Below are positions 18,844 through 26,160 of a stretch of 64,000 bases of DNA, piece by piece. Position 1 is the first letter of the stretch, and every line of letters starts with the position of its first letter. The notes below the pieces were generated by a model. It saw only the letters and a program-made list of their open reading frames with translations. It searched no databases and was not told the origin of the DNA. Made by a program: the position numbers and the translations under genes. This DNA comes from an uncultured Muribaculum sp. GTDB taxonomy: Bacteria > Bacteroidota > Bacteroidia > Bacteroidales > Muribaculaceae. The DNA lies in the NCBI RefSeq assembly GCF_910583865.1, contig NZ_CAJTYX010000009.1, positions 15,080 through 79,079 of the forward strand, given 5' to 3'.

Positions 18844-19512
18844 CTACACTTCGAGATAGTGGAGCAGGGAGTTGACGCGCTCGATCATGTCGGCGTTGAG
18901 CAGTCCGGGCGTGCCGGCCATCTCCACCGTCTCGTAGCCGTAGCGCGCCAGGGAGCGTGCTACCGACTCGCCGCGCGAATGGTTCACACGCAACAGCACC
19001 GTTGTCGGCGAGTTGGGCTGTGTGCCGGCCGTCACGTTGAGATTGAGCAGGTGGGCGTCGGCATCCTCCACGGCGTGGGCTATGGCGGAGGCGCTGTACT
19101 CGCCCGGAGGGCATACGGCGGTTATCTCGGTGTAGTCGTCGAGCTGCGGGAATAGCGATGCCGCCAAGCGGAGCATCCCCTCGCGGTCTGCCGCTCCGAG
19201 GTAGCTGTCGCTTGAATCGTCATCGACCACCGCCACAACCCTCTCGCCTGCGGCCATGCGCTCAAGCAGCAGCGACACCGGCGCGGATGCTGCCACGGGA
19301 CGCACGTGTGCCACCACTTCGCCGAGCCTGGCGTGGGCGTCGGCACGGAGCGCCGAGGCGTCGGCCATGCCCAGATAGCGGCCCGAGGCGTCGCACACCG
19401 GCAGCGGCCCGACATGCTCTATGGCCATGCTGAGGCGCGGCATCGACTCGGCGACTGTCAGGAGGCCGTCCAGGGCCTCGATTCTTGGAGATATGGCATC
19501 TTTTGCTGTCAA
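18844..19512 (-). CDS. CBS-domain protein
   Basis: 222 aa. Residues ~1-130 look like a tandem CBS pair (GPLPVCDASGRYLGMADASAL; RVVAVVDDDSSDSYLG), which usually senses adenine nucleotides. The C-terminal part (TTVLLRVNHSRGESVARSL) resembles an ACT-like domain, as in AcuB-type proteins. The start appears to be TTG; no in-frame ATG lies upstream before the divergent pdxJ promoter region. The neighbouring nadK suggests a link with nucleotide or cofactor state, but no function is proven. Confidence 0.8.
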   Translation of the reverse strand: MTAKDAISPRIEALDGLLTVAESMPRLSMAIEHVGPLPVCDASGRYLGMADASALRADAHARLGEVVAHVRPVAASAPVSLLLERMAAGERVVAVVDDDSSDSYLGAADREGMLRLAASLFPQLDDYTEITAVCPPGEYSASAIAHAVEDADAHLLNLNVTAGTQPNSPTTVLLRVNHSRGESVARSLARYGYETVEMAGTPGLLNADMIERVNSLLHYLEV

Positions 19513-19540
19513 AACGTTTCGTGGTTTACGTATTTCTCAC

Positions 19541-19548
19541 TAATTTTG
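19541..19548 (+). promoter_or_regulatory. Candidate -7 box (TAATTTTG) for pdxJ
   Basis: Matches the Bacteroidota TAnnTTTG consensus, in the intergenic region between the divergent CBS gene and pdxJ. The -33 element is weak, so this is a moderate call. Confidence 0.4.
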
Positions 19549-19684
19549 CAGTTGCCAATGAGGCCTCGTGGCCTCGGGCATCGTGAAAAGGCTACAAATT
19601 TACTGATTTTTTCCGATTACATAAAGCCTTACGGGTGGATTGTCGCCCCGGCTACTTATGACAACGCATCAACAGCCAATAAGG

Positions 19685-20398
19685 ATGACTAATCTAAGTG
19701 TAAATATCAACAAGGTGGCCACTTTGCGCAACGCGCGTGGCGAGAACACTCCCGACGTGGAGCGTGTGGCAGTCGACTGCGAGAGGTTCGGGGCCGACGG
19801 CATAACCGTGCACCCGCGTCCCGACGAGCGCCACATCCGCCATGACGACGTCATTGCCCTGCGCCCCCTTGTAAAGACCGAGTTCAACATCGAGGGATAT
19901 CCCTCCGACGATTTCATGCGTCTTGTGCTGATGGTGCGTCCCGAGCAGGTCACTCTCGTGCCTGACGCTCCCGACGCCCTGACTTCGAGCGCCGGATGGG
20001 ACGTAGCGGCCAACATGGAGACCCTTACAGCCATCGTCGACCGCCTGCATGAGGCTGGAGTCAGGGCCTCGATATTCGTCGACCCGGACCCCGACACGAT
20101 AAAGGCCGCCGCAGCCACCGGCGCCGACCGCGTGGAGCTTTACACAAAGCCATATGCCGACATGTATCCCGCTGATCCCGAAGCAGCCGTGGCCCCGTAT
20201 GTCGCCGCAAGCCTCGCCGCCCACAAGGCCGGGCTGGGAGTCAACGCCGGGCATGACCTCAATCTCGACAACCTGAAGTTCTTCCACGAGCGTCTGCCTT
20301 ACCTCAACGAGGTGTCGATAGGCCATGCCATCATTTCCGATGCGCTCTACCTTGGTCTGGAGACAGCCATACGCAGTTACAAGAAATGTCTGCAATAA
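19685..20398 (+). CDS. pdxJ: Pyridoxine 5'-phosphate synthase
   Basis: 237 aa from ATG at 19685 (MTNLSVNINKVATLRNAR); the open frame extends upstream, but this start fits the family. PdxJ condenses 1-deoxyxylulose 5-phosphate with 3-amino-2-oxopropyl phosphate to make PNP. Conserved segments VHPRPDERHI, EFNIEGYPSDDF, VELYTKPYA and VNAGHDLNLDN are intact. It is followed closely by exbB, exbD and a tonB-like gene, an arrangement often seen in Bacteroidota. Confidence 0.96.
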   Translation: MTNLSVNINKVATLRNARGENTPDVERVAVDCERFGADGITVHPRPDERHIRHDDVIALRPLVKTEFNIEGYPSDDFMRLVLMVRPEQVTLVPDAPDALTSSAGWDVAANMETLTAIVDRLHEAGVRASIFVDPDPDTIKAAAATGADRVELYTKPYADMYPADPEAAVAPYVAASLAAHKAGLGVNAGHDLNLDNLKFFHERLPYLNEVSIGHAIISDALYLGLETAIRSYKKCLQ

Positions 20399-20423
20399 AC
20401 GGAATCTTAAACGACTGTAAGAC

Positions 20424-21242
20424 ATGTTCGCTGCGCTGACGGATGCCGTAAGGCTTGTGGCCGACACAATGGCCATGATTGCCGACATAGTATTTACCAC
20501 CATATCTTCTGCAATGTCAATCATCAACACGATTTTCGCCGGTGTGCCGGGCGCTGTGACCGACACCGTCAACATAATGAGCGAGACGGCCGCCGTCCCG
20601 ACCGAGGCCGCCGAGACCGCCCGCATGTCGGTGTGGGAGCTGTGCCTAAAAGGCGGATTCATAATGATTCCGCTGGCCATCCTCCTTGTCATCAGCATCT
20701 ACATCTTCATCGAGCGCTACATAGCCATCAGGCGCGCCGACCGCGAGGACGCCACATTCATGAAGCGTATCAAGGACTATATCCACGAGGGCGAGATTGA
20801 TAGCGCAAAGCTGCTCTGCAAGAAAAACGGCACGCCCTACGCACGCCTCATCCTCAAGGGCATCAGCCGCATAGGACGCCCGATGAACGATGTGCTCGTG
20901 GCCATAGAGAATACCGGCAACCTTGAGATAGCCAATCTCGGCAAGGGCCTCACCTGGCTCGCCACCACTGCCGCCGGAGCTCCGATGCTCGGGTTCCTCG
21001 GCACGGTGATCGGCATGGTGGAGGCATTCTTCTCCCTGGCCAACGCCGGATCGTCGGCCAACATAAGCGTGCTCGCCGGAGGCATCTACGAGGCGCTTGT
21101 CACCACCGTCGCTGGACTCGCCGTCGGCATCGTGGCGCTATTCGCCTACAACGCCCTTGTGGCGCGCATCAACGGCGTGATGAAGCTCCTTGAAGGAAAG
21201 ACCATGGAGTTCATGGACCTCCTCAACGAGCCTGCCGAGTGA
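20424..21242 (+). CDS. exbB: ExbB/TolQ/MotA family proton channel subunit
   Basis: 272 aa. About 75 N-terminal residues (two weak hydrophobic stretches) precede a classical ExbB core: one membrane helix (IMIPLAILLVISIYIFIERY), a cytoplasmic loop, and two more helices (GAPMLGFLGTVIGMVEAF and the AGLAVGIVALFAYN region). It conducts protons to energise TonB-dependent outer-membrane transport. 25 bp after pdxJ and 56 bp before exbD. Confidence 0.92.
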   Translation: MFAALTDAVRLVADTMAMIADIVFTTISSAMSIINTIFAGVPGAVTDTVNIMSETAAVPTEAAETARMSVWELCLKGGFIMIPLAILLVISIYIFIERYIAIRRADREDATFMKRIKDYIHEGEIDSAKLLCKKNGTPYARLILKGISRIGRPMNDVLVAIENTGNLEIANLGKGLTWLATTAAGAPMLGFLGTVIGMVEAFFSLANAGSSANISVLAGGIYEALVTTVAGLAVGIVALFAYNALVARINGVMKLLEGKTMEFMDLLNEPAE

Positions 21243-21298
21243 TCCGCGCCCTTTAAGCAACTCTGTCTATACCCTCTTACCCTCTCCATATCCGACCT

Positions 21299-21760
21299 AT
21301 GGCTCTGAAACGTCAACACGACATGATGGCAATGTTCTCGATGGCATCGATGACCGATGTCATCTTCCTGTTGCTTATCTTCTTCATGATAACATCCACA
21401 TTCGTATTTCCCACGGCGCTTGAGGTGAACCTTCCGCAGAGCACCGTGCAGACCTCCCTCAAGCCCGGCACACGCGTCTACATCGACAAGGATGAGAAGC
21501 TTTACGCGTCGTTCGGCGACGAGGAGCCGCAGCCGATAGAGGGCGACGCCCTGCTGCCGTTCCTTCAGCTCGCCGCGCAGAACGCTCCCGCCGACGAGGC
21601 GTTCATTGCCATATACGCCGATGAGGAAGTGCCCTACGGGAAGATTGTGGAGGTGCTTGACCTCGGCGCGCGCAACAACCTCCGGATGGTGCTCGCCACG
21701 CGTCCGTCCAACGCGCGCAAGAGCGCATATGCCGATCCTGCAACCACCTCACGGCTCTGA
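21299..21760 (+). CDS. exbD: ExbD/TolR biopolymer transport protein
   Basis: 153 aa. One N-terminal membrane helix (MTDVIFLLLIFFMITSTF) contains the essential Asp of the ExbD family and is followed by a periplasmic domain. It partners with the ExbB encoded just upstream and the TonB-like protein 8 bp downstream. Confidence 0.93.
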   Translation: MALKRQHDMMAMFSMASMTDVIFLLLIFFMITSTFVFPTALEVNLPQSTVQTSLKPGTRVYIDKDEKLYASFGDEEPQPIEGDALLPFLQLAAQNAPADEAFIAIYADEEVPYGKIVEVLDLGARNNLRMVLATRPSNARKSAYADPATTSRL

Positions 21761-21768
21761 CCTCCGCC

Positions 21769-22584
21769 ATGCGACAGAAAGATAAAGACCGCACGATTGC
21801 CGCTCTCGGCACGATTCTTGTGCTGGCTCTCCTGCTTCTGTGGATAGTCCTGTCGGAATTCCGTGTCGACATAGCCGACATGGAGTCGCGCAAGTGGCCT
21901 CCTGTCGATTCGAGCGAGATCGTGTTCGGCGGCGAGTATGTGAAGTTGGGCGACATGCCGCAGCCCGAGCCGCAGCAACGCCCCGAGCCTCAGCCTCAGG
22001 AGTCGGCGCAGGAGCCTGCATATGAAGGAACCGACCTGCGTGATGCCGGACCGAAGTCGGAGACACCCGCACCGACGGTAGCATCCGACCGTCCGTCGCC
22101 GATGAAGGTGGAGAAGAAGCCGGAGACTCCGGAAAAGAAAGGCCCGACCAAGGAGGAAATCGCCGAGCGCGAGCGTATAAAGCGGCAGAAAGAGCAGGAG
22201 GCACAGAGCCGCAAGATAAGCTCCGGGATGAAAAACAGCTTCAAGCGCGACAACAAGGCCGCCAAGGGCACGCCCGGTAGCCCCGACGGAAATTCCGACT
22301 CAGGCGTTCTGTCCGGCACTCCCGGATTCAGCCTGAAAGGGCGCACGCCGGAATCGTGGGGACGCACGCGCAGCACCCTCGCCGGCACGATCATCATACG
22401 CGTGAGCGTCAACCGCCAGGGCCATGTGGTAGGTTCGCCCGTCTATGTGGGCGGTTCCGGTCCTGCCGCAGCCAGTTTGGAGGTACGTCGCACATGTATC
22501 AACGCCGCCCGCCAGTCGCGCTTCTCGGTCGACCTCGACGCTCCTGCCGAGCAGGTCGGCACAATCACCTGGACATTCCGCTGA
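21769..22584 (+). CDS. TonB-like energy transducer
   Basis: 271 aa. A short cytoplasmic N-terminus, one membrane anchor (ALGTILVLALLLLWIVL, ~12-28), then a long Pro/Glu/Gln/Lys-rich periplasmic linker (~65-150). The C-terminal domain (IIRVSVNRQGHVVG, TCINAARQSRFSVD) resembles a TonB C-terminal fold but lacks a strong YP motif. Its place right after exbB-exbD supports a TonB role. Confidence 0.82.
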   Translation: MRQKDKDRTIAALGTILVLALLLLWIVLSEFRVDIADMESRKWPPVDSSEIVFGGEYVKLGDMPQPEPQQRPEPQPQESAQEPAYEGTDLRDAGPKSETPAPTVASDRPSPMKVEKKPETPEKKGPTKEEIAERERIKRQKEQEAQSRKISSGMKNSFKRDNKAAKGTPGSPDGNSDSGVLSGTPGFSLKGRTPESWGRTRSTLAGTIIIRVSVNRQGHVVGSPVYVGGSGPAAASLEVRRTCINAARQSRFSVDLDAPAEQVGTITWTFR

Positions 22585-22659
22585 CATACCTCCCGCCGTC
22601 GGGCGGGAAACCTAATGAAATAAACCCGAGTGCTTGCTACCTCGTTAAAAACAAGAAAA

Positions 22660-23361
22660 ATGACAAACAACAACACTGATTCACTTCAAAGAGAAGCGCG
22701 CGCATCGTTCACGCTTCCGTTTCTGATTTTCACAGTACTGTTCTGCGTGTGCCTTATCGTAGCCAATCTCGTCGAGATCAAGACTGTCGACATAGGCTTC
22801 ACTACCATCACCGCCGGAATGGTAGTATTTCCTCTGAGTTACATCATCAACGACTGCATAGTCGAGGTCTACGGCTTCCGCAAGGCCCGCATGGTGATAT
22901 GGCTCGGATTTGCCATGAACTTCTTCGTCACCATGATGCTACAGCTCGCCATCCTGCTCCCCGGAGCCGGAGAGTGGCAGGCTCAGGAGGCGTTCGAGGC
23001 GGTGTATGGCACCGTGCCGCGCATCCTCACGGCCTCCTTCATAGCATTCGTGTGCGGCTCGATGGTCAACGCATGGGTCATGAGCCGCATGAAAGTGGCC
23101 GGCGGAGGACGCCATTTCTCATTGCGCGCCATCCTGTCGACCCTCTTGGGCGAGGGTGTCGATTCGCTCATATTCTTCCCGGTGGCATTCTGGGGGATAT
23201 TGCCCGCCGATGTAATCGTAGAGCTTATGTTGGCCCAGACCTGCCTGAAAACCCTCTACGAAATCATCATCCTGCCCGTCACCATCCGCATCGTCCGCTA
23301 CATCAAACGCATCGAACGCCTCGACACCTTTGACACCGGCATCCGTTACACCCCCTGGTGA
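22660..23361 (+). CDS. yhhQ: Queuosine precursor transporter (VUT/YhhQ family)
   Basis: 233 aa from ATG 22660 (MTNNNTDSL). Multi-pass membrane protein with the family's VANLVEIKTVDIG, SYIINDCIVEVYGFRKAR and LGEGVDSLIFFPVAF segments. It takes up pre-Q0/pre-Q1 for queuosine synthesis. It is separated from the tonB-like gene by about 75 bp, so cotranscription is possible but not certain. Confidence 0.9.
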   Translation: MTNNNTDSLQREARASFTLPFLIFTVLFCVCLIVANLVEIKTVDIGFTTITAGMVVFPLSYIINDCIVEVYGFRKARMVIWLGFAMNFFVTMMLQLAILLPGAGEWQAQEAFEAVYGTVPRILTASFIAFVCGSMVNAWVMSRMKVAGGGRHFSLRAILSTLLGEGVDSLIFFPVAFWGILPADVIVELMLAQTCLKTLYEIIILPVTIRIVRYIKRIERLDTFDTGIRYTPW

Positions 23362-23432
23362 TCCCATCCCTCCCCGGCATAACTGCCCTCCTCCCCCCAA
23401 TTCCCCGCCTCACTTCTGGGGTAAGTTAAAAC

Positions 23433-23511
23433 GCACAGAGCACACGGAGATTAAAATATTCAGTGATGAAAATTCACTCATTTTTCTCTGTGCCCTCCGT
23501 GTGCTCCGTGC
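23433..23511. repeat. Period-9 CACAGAG/CTCCGTG repeat forming an inverted repeat
   Basis: 23433-23449 and 23495-23511 are reverse complements at 16 of 17 positions. The arms are made of 9-bp units (GCACAGAGC, ACACGGAG; CTCCGTGTG, CTCCGTGC). It is likely a terminator or processed hairpin after yhhQ. Confidence 0.6.
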
Positions 23512-23572
23512 TTTATTCCTTACCACTAAATACCTCCGTAAATTGGTTGGGAAACGAAAAAGGTGCGAAAAC

Positions 23573-23603
23573 TTGCGTAGTTGCGAAAAATTTAGTTACT
23601 TTG
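23573..23603 (+). promoter_or_regulatory. Promoter of the rpmB-rpmG operon
   Basis: A TTG at 23573-23575, exactly 20 bp, then TTACTTTG at 23596-23603, a close match to the Bacteroidota -33/-7 pattern. It points at rpmB. Confidence 0.7.
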
Positions 23604-23730
23604 CACACTGTTTTTAGGCTCATCCTGTAAAATTGTTGAGAATGATGCACTTAGCGATGATATGAGACTGAGATGGCGGCCTAATGACTGAATACAAGCA
23701 ATTCAACAAAACAAAAGATAACAAACAGCC

Positions 23731-23991
23731 ATGTCAAAGATTTGTCAGATTACAGGCAAGAAAGCTATGGTGGGCAACAACGTGTCGCACTCGAAGCGTC
23801 GTACAAAGCGCACGTTCAATGTCAACCTCTTTGAGAAGAAGTTCTACTGGGTAGAACAGGACGCATGGATCCGTCTGACCATCAGCGCAGCCGGTCTCCG
23901 CACCATCAATAAGCTCGGCCTCAACGCCGCTATGCAGCAGGCAGCCGGAAAGGGTTATTTAACTGGTAAAGACATCAAATTTATAGACTAA
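23731..23991 (+). CDS. rpmB: Large ribosomal subunit protein bL28
   Basis: 86 aa, typical length. The N-terminus (MSKICQITGKKAMVGNNVSHS) and basic RRTKRTFNVNL segment are diagnostic. First gene of a three-gene operon with rpmG and the DUF4295 gene. Confidence 0.98.
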   Translation: MSKICQITGKKAMVGNNVSHSKRRTKRTFNVNLFEKKFYWVEQDAWIRLTISAAGLRTINKLGLNAAMQQAAGKGYLTGKDIKFID

Positions 23992-23994
23992 GCT

Positions 23995-24183
23995 ATGGCA
24001 AAGAAAGCTAAAGGTAATCGCGTCCAGGTCATCCTCGAATGCACCGAGCACAAGGCCAGCGGCATGCCCGGCACTTCGCGTTACATCACTACCAAGAACC
24101 GTAAGAATACTACCGAACGTCTTGAGCTGAAGAAGTACAATCCCATCCTCAAGCGCATGACGATTCACAAAGAAATCAAATAA
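23995..24183 (+). CDS. rpmG: Large ribosomal subunit protein bL33
   Basis: 62 aa. The core YITTKNRKNTTERLELKKYNP is family-typical. There is no Cys pair, so this is the zinc-free (C-minus) form. It starts 3 bp after the rpmB stop. Confidence 0.97.
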   Translation: MAKKAKGNRVQVILECTEHKASGMPGTSRYITTKNRKNTTERLELKKYNPILKRMTIHKEIK

Positions 24184-24204
24184 GCACTTTAACATCTCCA
24201 CGAT

Positions 24205-24354
24205 ATGGCAAAGAAAACCGTTGCATCACTGCAGAAAGGTGAAGGACGTACCTACAGCAAGGTGATCAAGATGGAAAAGTCACCCAAGACAGGCGCTTAC
24301 GTCTTTAAGGAAGAGATGGTCCCCAACGACCAGGTAAAGGCCGCTCTCAAATAA
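24205..24354 (+). CDS. DUF4295 small basic protein
   Basis: 49 aa, starting MAKKTVASLQKGEGRTYSKV and ending VPNDQVKAALK. This Bacteroidota-specific family sits after rpmG in many genomes and is probably ribosome-associated; its function is not established. It lies 21 bp after rpmG and is followed by a strong terminator. Confidence 0.92.
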   Translation: MAKKTVASLQKGEGRTYSKVIKMEKSPKTGAYVFKEEMVPNDQVKAALK

Positions 24355-24399
24355 GAAACCACTGCGGAACCTTATCCGCAATCCCATACACCCTCCTAC

Positions 24400-24436
24400 G
24401 CAGCGTGTCGCACTTCGCGGCACGCTGCCGTTTTTT
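24400..24436 (+). terminator. Rho-independent terminator of the rpmB-rpmG-DUF4295 operon
   Basis: A 12-bp stem (24400-24411 with 24417-24428, one G-T pair), a 5-base loop, and a run of six T at 24431-24436. Confidence 0.85.
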
Positions 24437-24441
24437 ACTCT

Positions 24442-24572
24442 GATTACTCTTATGGGTCTTATATGTCTTATAAGTCCAATTAGTCCTATTAGCCCAATAA
24501 GCCCGCTTAGGCTAATTGGGCTAATCAGTCAATTGGGCCTATCGGATGATTATTCTCTGTGCTCTCTGTGCG
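24442..24572. repeat. Period-9 repeats: TAATTGGGC type then CTCTGTGCG type
   Basis: About eleven 9-bp units (TCTTATGGG, TCTTATATG, TCCAATTAG, TCCTATTAG, GCTAATTGG and so on) run to about 24540, followed by CTCTGTGCT/CTCTGTGCG units. The final ~40 bp closely match the block at 26063-26113 downstream of the next two genes. Confidence 0.7.
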
Positions 24573-24668
24573 TTTATAGCATCCTTTTTTAGTGAATAAT
24601 CGATATTATTGATTAACTTTACATCACAAATTTTTACAATCCTTATTGAATATCCGGTCATTGTCATC

Positions 24669-25595
24669 ATGATTCGCTCTGTCAAACACATATCCTCACT
24701 TTTATCCCTGATAACTATTGTGCTGTCGCTTGTCGCCTGTTCCCGCTCTGCCGCTGACAGGGCACTCGCCCGCGCCGAGAGCCTGATGGACGAACACCCC
24801 GATTCAGCGCTCGTCGTGTTGCAGTCGATACTGCCTGAAAAGCTGCATTCAAGGCAGAGCAACGCTCTCTATGCGCTTCTGCTGACGCAGGCGCGGGATA
24901 AGACCTACCGGTTTGATACCTCCGACTCGCTCATATCCATAGCTGTCGATTATTATGTCGATAACGGCGATTGGGAAAGAGCGGCATGGTCACACTTCTA
25001 TCGAGGAGCGGTCTATTTCAACAAGAAGGATTACCGCTCCGCCATATCCGAAATCCTAACAGCACGGGAATTGTCGTATGGAGGTGGAAATCCCTATCTC
25101 ACGGCAAAAATCCATGAGCAGATTGCCGATATCTATGCTGCGTCTTTCGATATGAGTAAAGCCATATCCAATCGTCATGTCGCGGCCGCCAACTTCCGGT
25201 TGGCCGGAAAAAAGCTCAATGAACTCTACGCGTTTGTCGATATGGCACGCGAATATGGTAGGGATGGACGTGTCGAGCGGTCTATCGCTCTGCTCGACAG
25301 CATTATGCAGAATGCCGACACGTTGTCCAATCCCGACCTGTCGGGATATATACAAGACTCTTACATATGGCCTCTGATGAAGTCGGGCAGGACGGAGGAA
25401 GCCTTGCAACGATTTCGCAAAAGCCGTGCCGTATGGCCCGACGGGGAGGATGAGATTCAGGATTTGCCCGGCATAGCCATTATGTACAGCCGTCTTGGTA
25501 TGCCGGATAGTGCGGAATATTTTATGGTCCGGGAGCCGTCTCCCGGGCCGACCCTGCGGCATCTTCGGCCACCGATGGCGTGGCGACCGGCATAA
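24669..25595 (+). CDS. TPR-repeat lipoprotein, probably C-terminally truncated
   Basis: 308 aa from ATG 24669, which gives a lipoprotein signal peptide (LITIVLSLVACSRS, Cys near residue 24). The body is a run of helical TPR-like repeats (WSHFYRGAVYFNKKDYRSAI; KIHEQIADIYAASFDMSKAI). It resembles the sensor half of Bacteroidota TPR regulators, which normally continue into a membrane helix and coiled coil/HTH. Here the frame ends in a Pro/Arg-rich tail (PSPGPTLRHLRPPMAWRPA) unlike the rest, suggesting deletion or frameshift. Period-9 blocks flank the locus. Confidence 0.75.
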   Translation: MIRSVKHISSLLSLITIVLSLVACSRSAADRALARAESLMDEHPDSALVVLQSILPEKLHSRQSNALYALLLTQARDKTYRFDTSDSLISIAVDYYVDNGDWERAAWSHFYRGAVYFNKKDYRSAISEILTARELSYGGGNPYLTAKIHEQIADIYAASFDMSKAISNRHVAAANFRLAGKKLNELYAFVDMAREYGRDGRVERSIALLDSIMQNADTLSNPDLSGYIQDSYIWPLMKSGRTEEALQRFRKSRAVWPDGEDEIQDLPGIAIMYSRLGMPDSAEYFMVREPSPGPTLRHLRPPMAWRPA

Positions 25596-25597
25596 GG

Positions 25598-25975
25598 ATG
25601 CGTCTTGACGTGATGCGTGCGTGGCCTCTCTTTACGGCATTGGCGCTGCAGGTGGCTGCATTCCTGTTTAATCAGAAGTCCGGAACGCTACTCCCAGTCA
25701 TATGGATCAGCATAGTGTTGCTTACCGTCATGTGCATAGGCATAATGGCGATCCGGGGCGTTGAGCGAAGCGCCATGATGCTCCATTCGCTCAACGGATT
25801 CCCGCTCACCACTATAGTTGGCGTGCCATCTCTGGCGGCTATATTCCATGTGTTCGTTCCGCAGGAATGGTGTCTCCCGCTTTCCATCGCGCTATTCCTC
25901 ATCAGCGAGATAGTGCTCGTCTACGGATGCCTTGTCGGCACGCCGCGCATCGGCCATTCCGATTCCGTCGACTGA
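25598..25975 (+). CDS. Small membrane protein, four predicted helices
   Basis: 125 aa from ATG 25598; a GTG at 25580 is an alternative start. Four hydrophobic segments (WPLFTALALQVAAFLF; LPVIWISIVLLTVMCIGIM; the TTIVGVPSLAAIFHVF region; PLSIALFLISEIVLVYG) and a short acidic tail. I do not recognise the family. It begins almost at the stop of the TPR gene in another frame. Confidence 0.65.
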   Translation: MRLDVMRAWPLFTALALQVAAFLFNQKSGTLLPVIWISIVLLTVMCIGIMAIRGVERSAMMLHSLNGFPLTTIVGVPSLAAIFHVFVPQEWCLPLSIALFLISEIVLVYGCLVGTPRIGHSDSVD

Positions 25976-26014
25976 AAAACAATTGCACATAATCCCAGGC
26001 ATCCAATCTGGCCA

Positions 26015-26150
26015 CATATAAGCTCGATAAGCCTAATCAGGCTAATTGGTCGGATTAGTCTGATTGGGCCTATAGGTTGATTATTCTTTGTGCACTCTGT
26101 GTATTCTGTGCGATTTTATCCTATTCGATATATCTCTGTGCGCTCTGTGC
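26015..26150. repeat. Period-9 repeats (GCTAATTGG and CTCTGTGCG types)
   Basis: 9-bp units of TAATTGG/TAATCAGG character (about 26020-26075), then TCTGTGCGA/CTCTGTGCG units to about 26150. The segment 26063-26113 is a diverged direct copy of 24532-24572. Confidence 0.65.
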
Positions 26151-26160
26151 GGGATGCAGG

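Larger units (their letters stand above)
23362..23730. other. Gene-free stretch with period-9 repeats and the rpmB promoter
   Basis: Holds CACAGAG/CTCCGTG period-9 repeats at 23430-23515, which form a 17-bp inverted repeat, then the rpmB promoter at 23573-23603 and an untranslated leader of about 120 bp. No coding region is supported. Confidence 0.6.
24355..24668. other. Gene-free stretch with a terminator and period-9 repeats
   Basis: Contains the rpmG/DUF4295 terminator (24400-24436), then period-9 repeats (24442-24572), then an AT-rich leader before the TPR lipoprotein. No coding region is supported. Confidence 0.6.
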
